Shown here piece by piece: positions 63,040 through 64,000 of a DNA stretch of 64,000 bases (position 1 is its first letter; each line of letters starts with the position of its first letter). Below the pieces are notes generated by a model. That model worked only from the letters and a program-made list of their open reading frames with translations. It had not been told where the DNA came from and ran no database searches. This stretch comes from Streptomyces sp. NBC_00247 (GTDB lineage: Bacteria; Actinomycetota; Actinomycetes; Streptomycetales; Streptomycetaceae). The stretch spans positions 992,001 to 1,056,000 of the forward strand of contig NZ_CP108093.1 in assembly GCF_036188265.1 (NCBI RefSeq). The letters are read 5' to 3'. The position numbers and the translations under genes are program-made.

Positions 63040-64000
63040 TCACCGGCCCCAGGGCAGGTCGCGGCCCAGAACACCGGCCGCGCGCAGGGGTACCGTCTCG
63101 GGGCCGCGCAGAACGACGTGCGGCCTGAAGGAGGGCTTCTCGTCGGCCGGTCTCGGCTCGACCACCCGCTGGGCGATCCGCACGAAGGCGAGTTCCGCCT
63201 CCAGCCGTCCCAGCGGCGCCCCGAGGCAGTAGTGCGCCCCCAGTCCGAACGACAGGTGACGGCTCGTCTCCGCGCGCTCCGTCCGCAGGCTGTGCGGGCA
63301 GGAGAACACCTCGGCGTCGCGGTTGGCCCCGCCGAGCAGCAGCACCATCGTGGTGCCCCGGCGGATCGGCGTCCCCAGCACCTCCATGTCCTCCCGGGCG
63401 TGCCGGTGCACGATCTGCAGCGGGGCCTCGAAGCGGAGCAGTTCCTCGACGAGCGGCCCGGCCGTCGACGGCGTCCCGCGCAGCGCGGCCAGGGTCTCGG
63501 GGTGGCGCAGCAGCACGTGCAGGCCGCCCGCGATGAGGTTGACCGTCGTCTCGTGGCCGGCGTTCAACAGGAGCCGACAGGTCGTCACTACCTCCGTGTC
63601 GGACAGCGGGCTGCCGTCGGGTCGGGCGGCCAGGAGCCGCGACATCACGTCGTCCCTGGGCTCGACCCGCCGGGCGTGCGCCAACTCGGTGAAGAACGAC
63701 GTCAGTTCTGCCTCCGCCCGCTGCCGCTCGGCCGCGCCGGGCGCCGGGGTCCCGACGAACGCCAGGTAGGGGTCGACAGCCCGCCCCAGCAGGGAGGAGC
63801 GCGTGCGGTACCAGCCGCGCTCCCCGGTGTCGATGCCCAGCACGTGGCAGATCACCGTGACGGGCAGCGGCGAGGCGAGGACGCCGACTCCGTCCACGAC
63901 GGACCTGCTCTCGAACTGTTCCGCCATGTCGTCGATCAGGTCGTCGATCAGATCCTTGATCATGGGGGTCAGTCGGCGGGCAGCCTGCGGCGTGAAGTCC
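63040..64000 (-). CDS. Cytochrome P450 (5' end outside window)
   Basis: C-terminal 320 residues or so of a bacterial class-I P450. The I-helix oxygen-binding motif is LLLNAGHETTVN, the K-helix is E-x-x-R (EELLRFEAP), and the haem-ligand loop is FGLGAHYCLGAPLGRLE with the axial Cys. The frame stays open across the window edge (codons DFTPQAARRLTP precede the internal ATG at 63963), and that region is the usual F-T-P segment about 90-100 residues into P450s, so roughly a quarter is missing. Beside an afsA-type gene it could hydroxylate a butenolide/butyrolactone precursor (as SrrO- or Cyp17-type enzymes do) or belong to an adjacent biosynthetic cluster. Ferredoxin partner not visible. Confidence 0.92.
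   Translation of the reverse strand, partial: DFTPQAARRLTPMIKDLIDDLIDDMAEQFESRSVVDGVGVLASPLPVTVICHVLGIDTGERGWYRTRSSLLGRAVDPYLAFVGTPAPGAAERQRAEAELTSFFTELAHARRVEPRDDVMSRLLAARPDGSPLSDTEVVTTCRLLLNAGHETTVNLIAGGLHVLLRHPETLAALRGTPSTAGPLVEELLRFEAPLQIVHRHAREDMEVLGTPIRRGTTMVLLLGGANRDAEVFSCPHSLRTERAETSRHLSFGLGAHYCLGAPLGRLEAELAFVRIAQRVVEPRPADEKPSFRPHVVLRGPETVPLRAAGVLGRDLPWGR

Overview
The window is chromosomal DNA from a Streptomyces species. The evidence is the very high GC content, strongly G/C-biased third codon positions, many GTG/TTG starts, and family content typical of the genus: DUF3000, DUF1707, ROK7B7/XylFGH, NgcEFG, AfsA and ArpA-type receptors. From memory, the order hemG-hemE-DUF3000-response regulator-rnd-thiolase-fadB ... 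dxs-xylHGF-rok7B7-ngcGFE ... acnA-HTH/MurA resembles the SCO6041 to SCO5998 region of S. coelicolor read backwards. I could not run a search to confirm this. I see no tRNA, rRNA, insertion sequence, integrase or CRISPR array.

Layout. 1-11.8 kb is core metabolism: haem synthesis (hemG, hemE), a lipoprotein, a CoA-disulfide-reductase-like flavoprotein, DUF3000, a degenerate response regulator, RNase D, and a two-gene fatty-acid beta-oxidation operon. 11.9-21.8 kb looks like a wall-teichoic-acid-type (polyol-phosphate) envelope locus: a TagC-like secreted propeller protein, a membrane-attached TagF-like polymerase, an IspD/TarI-SDR fusion, a TagE-like glycosyltransferase, an antisense-strand lectin-like protein and an LCP ligase. 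21.9-25.5 kb holds an amino-acid permease and dxs. 25.7-34.1 kb is sugar uptake: xylFGH under the ROK regulator, then ngcEFG for N-acetylglucosamine/chitobiose with a DasR-like site upstream. 35.1-46.0 kb is a xylose/xyloglucan module: alpha-xylosidase (GH31) and xylB divergent from xylA, followed by a second sugar ABC importer and a GH1 beta-glucosidase. 46-54.9 kb is mixed: two APH-fold kinases, acnA with two large palindromes upstream, a PLP dehydratase, DUF1707, HIT and MazG-like proteins. 55.2-56.7 kb is an XRE-HTH domain fused to a MurA-type enolpyruvyl transferase.

58.4-64 kb is a gamma-butyrolactone-type signalling locus: an NAD-dependent epimerase, two tandem ArpA/ScbR-like TetR receptors, an AfsA/ScbA-type synthase, a LuxR-type regulator and a cytochrome P450 that runs off the window end. 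Two closely related AT-rich motifs, one before the first receptor gene and one covering the afsA-type promoter, look like the receptor operators (AREs). Such loci usually sit beside and control a secondary-metabolite cluster, which would lie beyond the right edge.

Many convergent or unidirectional gene ends carry long, nearly perfect GC-rich hairpins without T-tracts, as is usual in Streptomyces. Candidate operators and 8-bp repeat arrays are listed separately. The strongest leads are the butyrolactone locus, the HTH-MurA fusion with its own palindrome, the teichoic-acid locus with a cytidylyltransferase fusion whose reductase half has lost the YxxxK dyad, and the double palindrome upstream of acnA.
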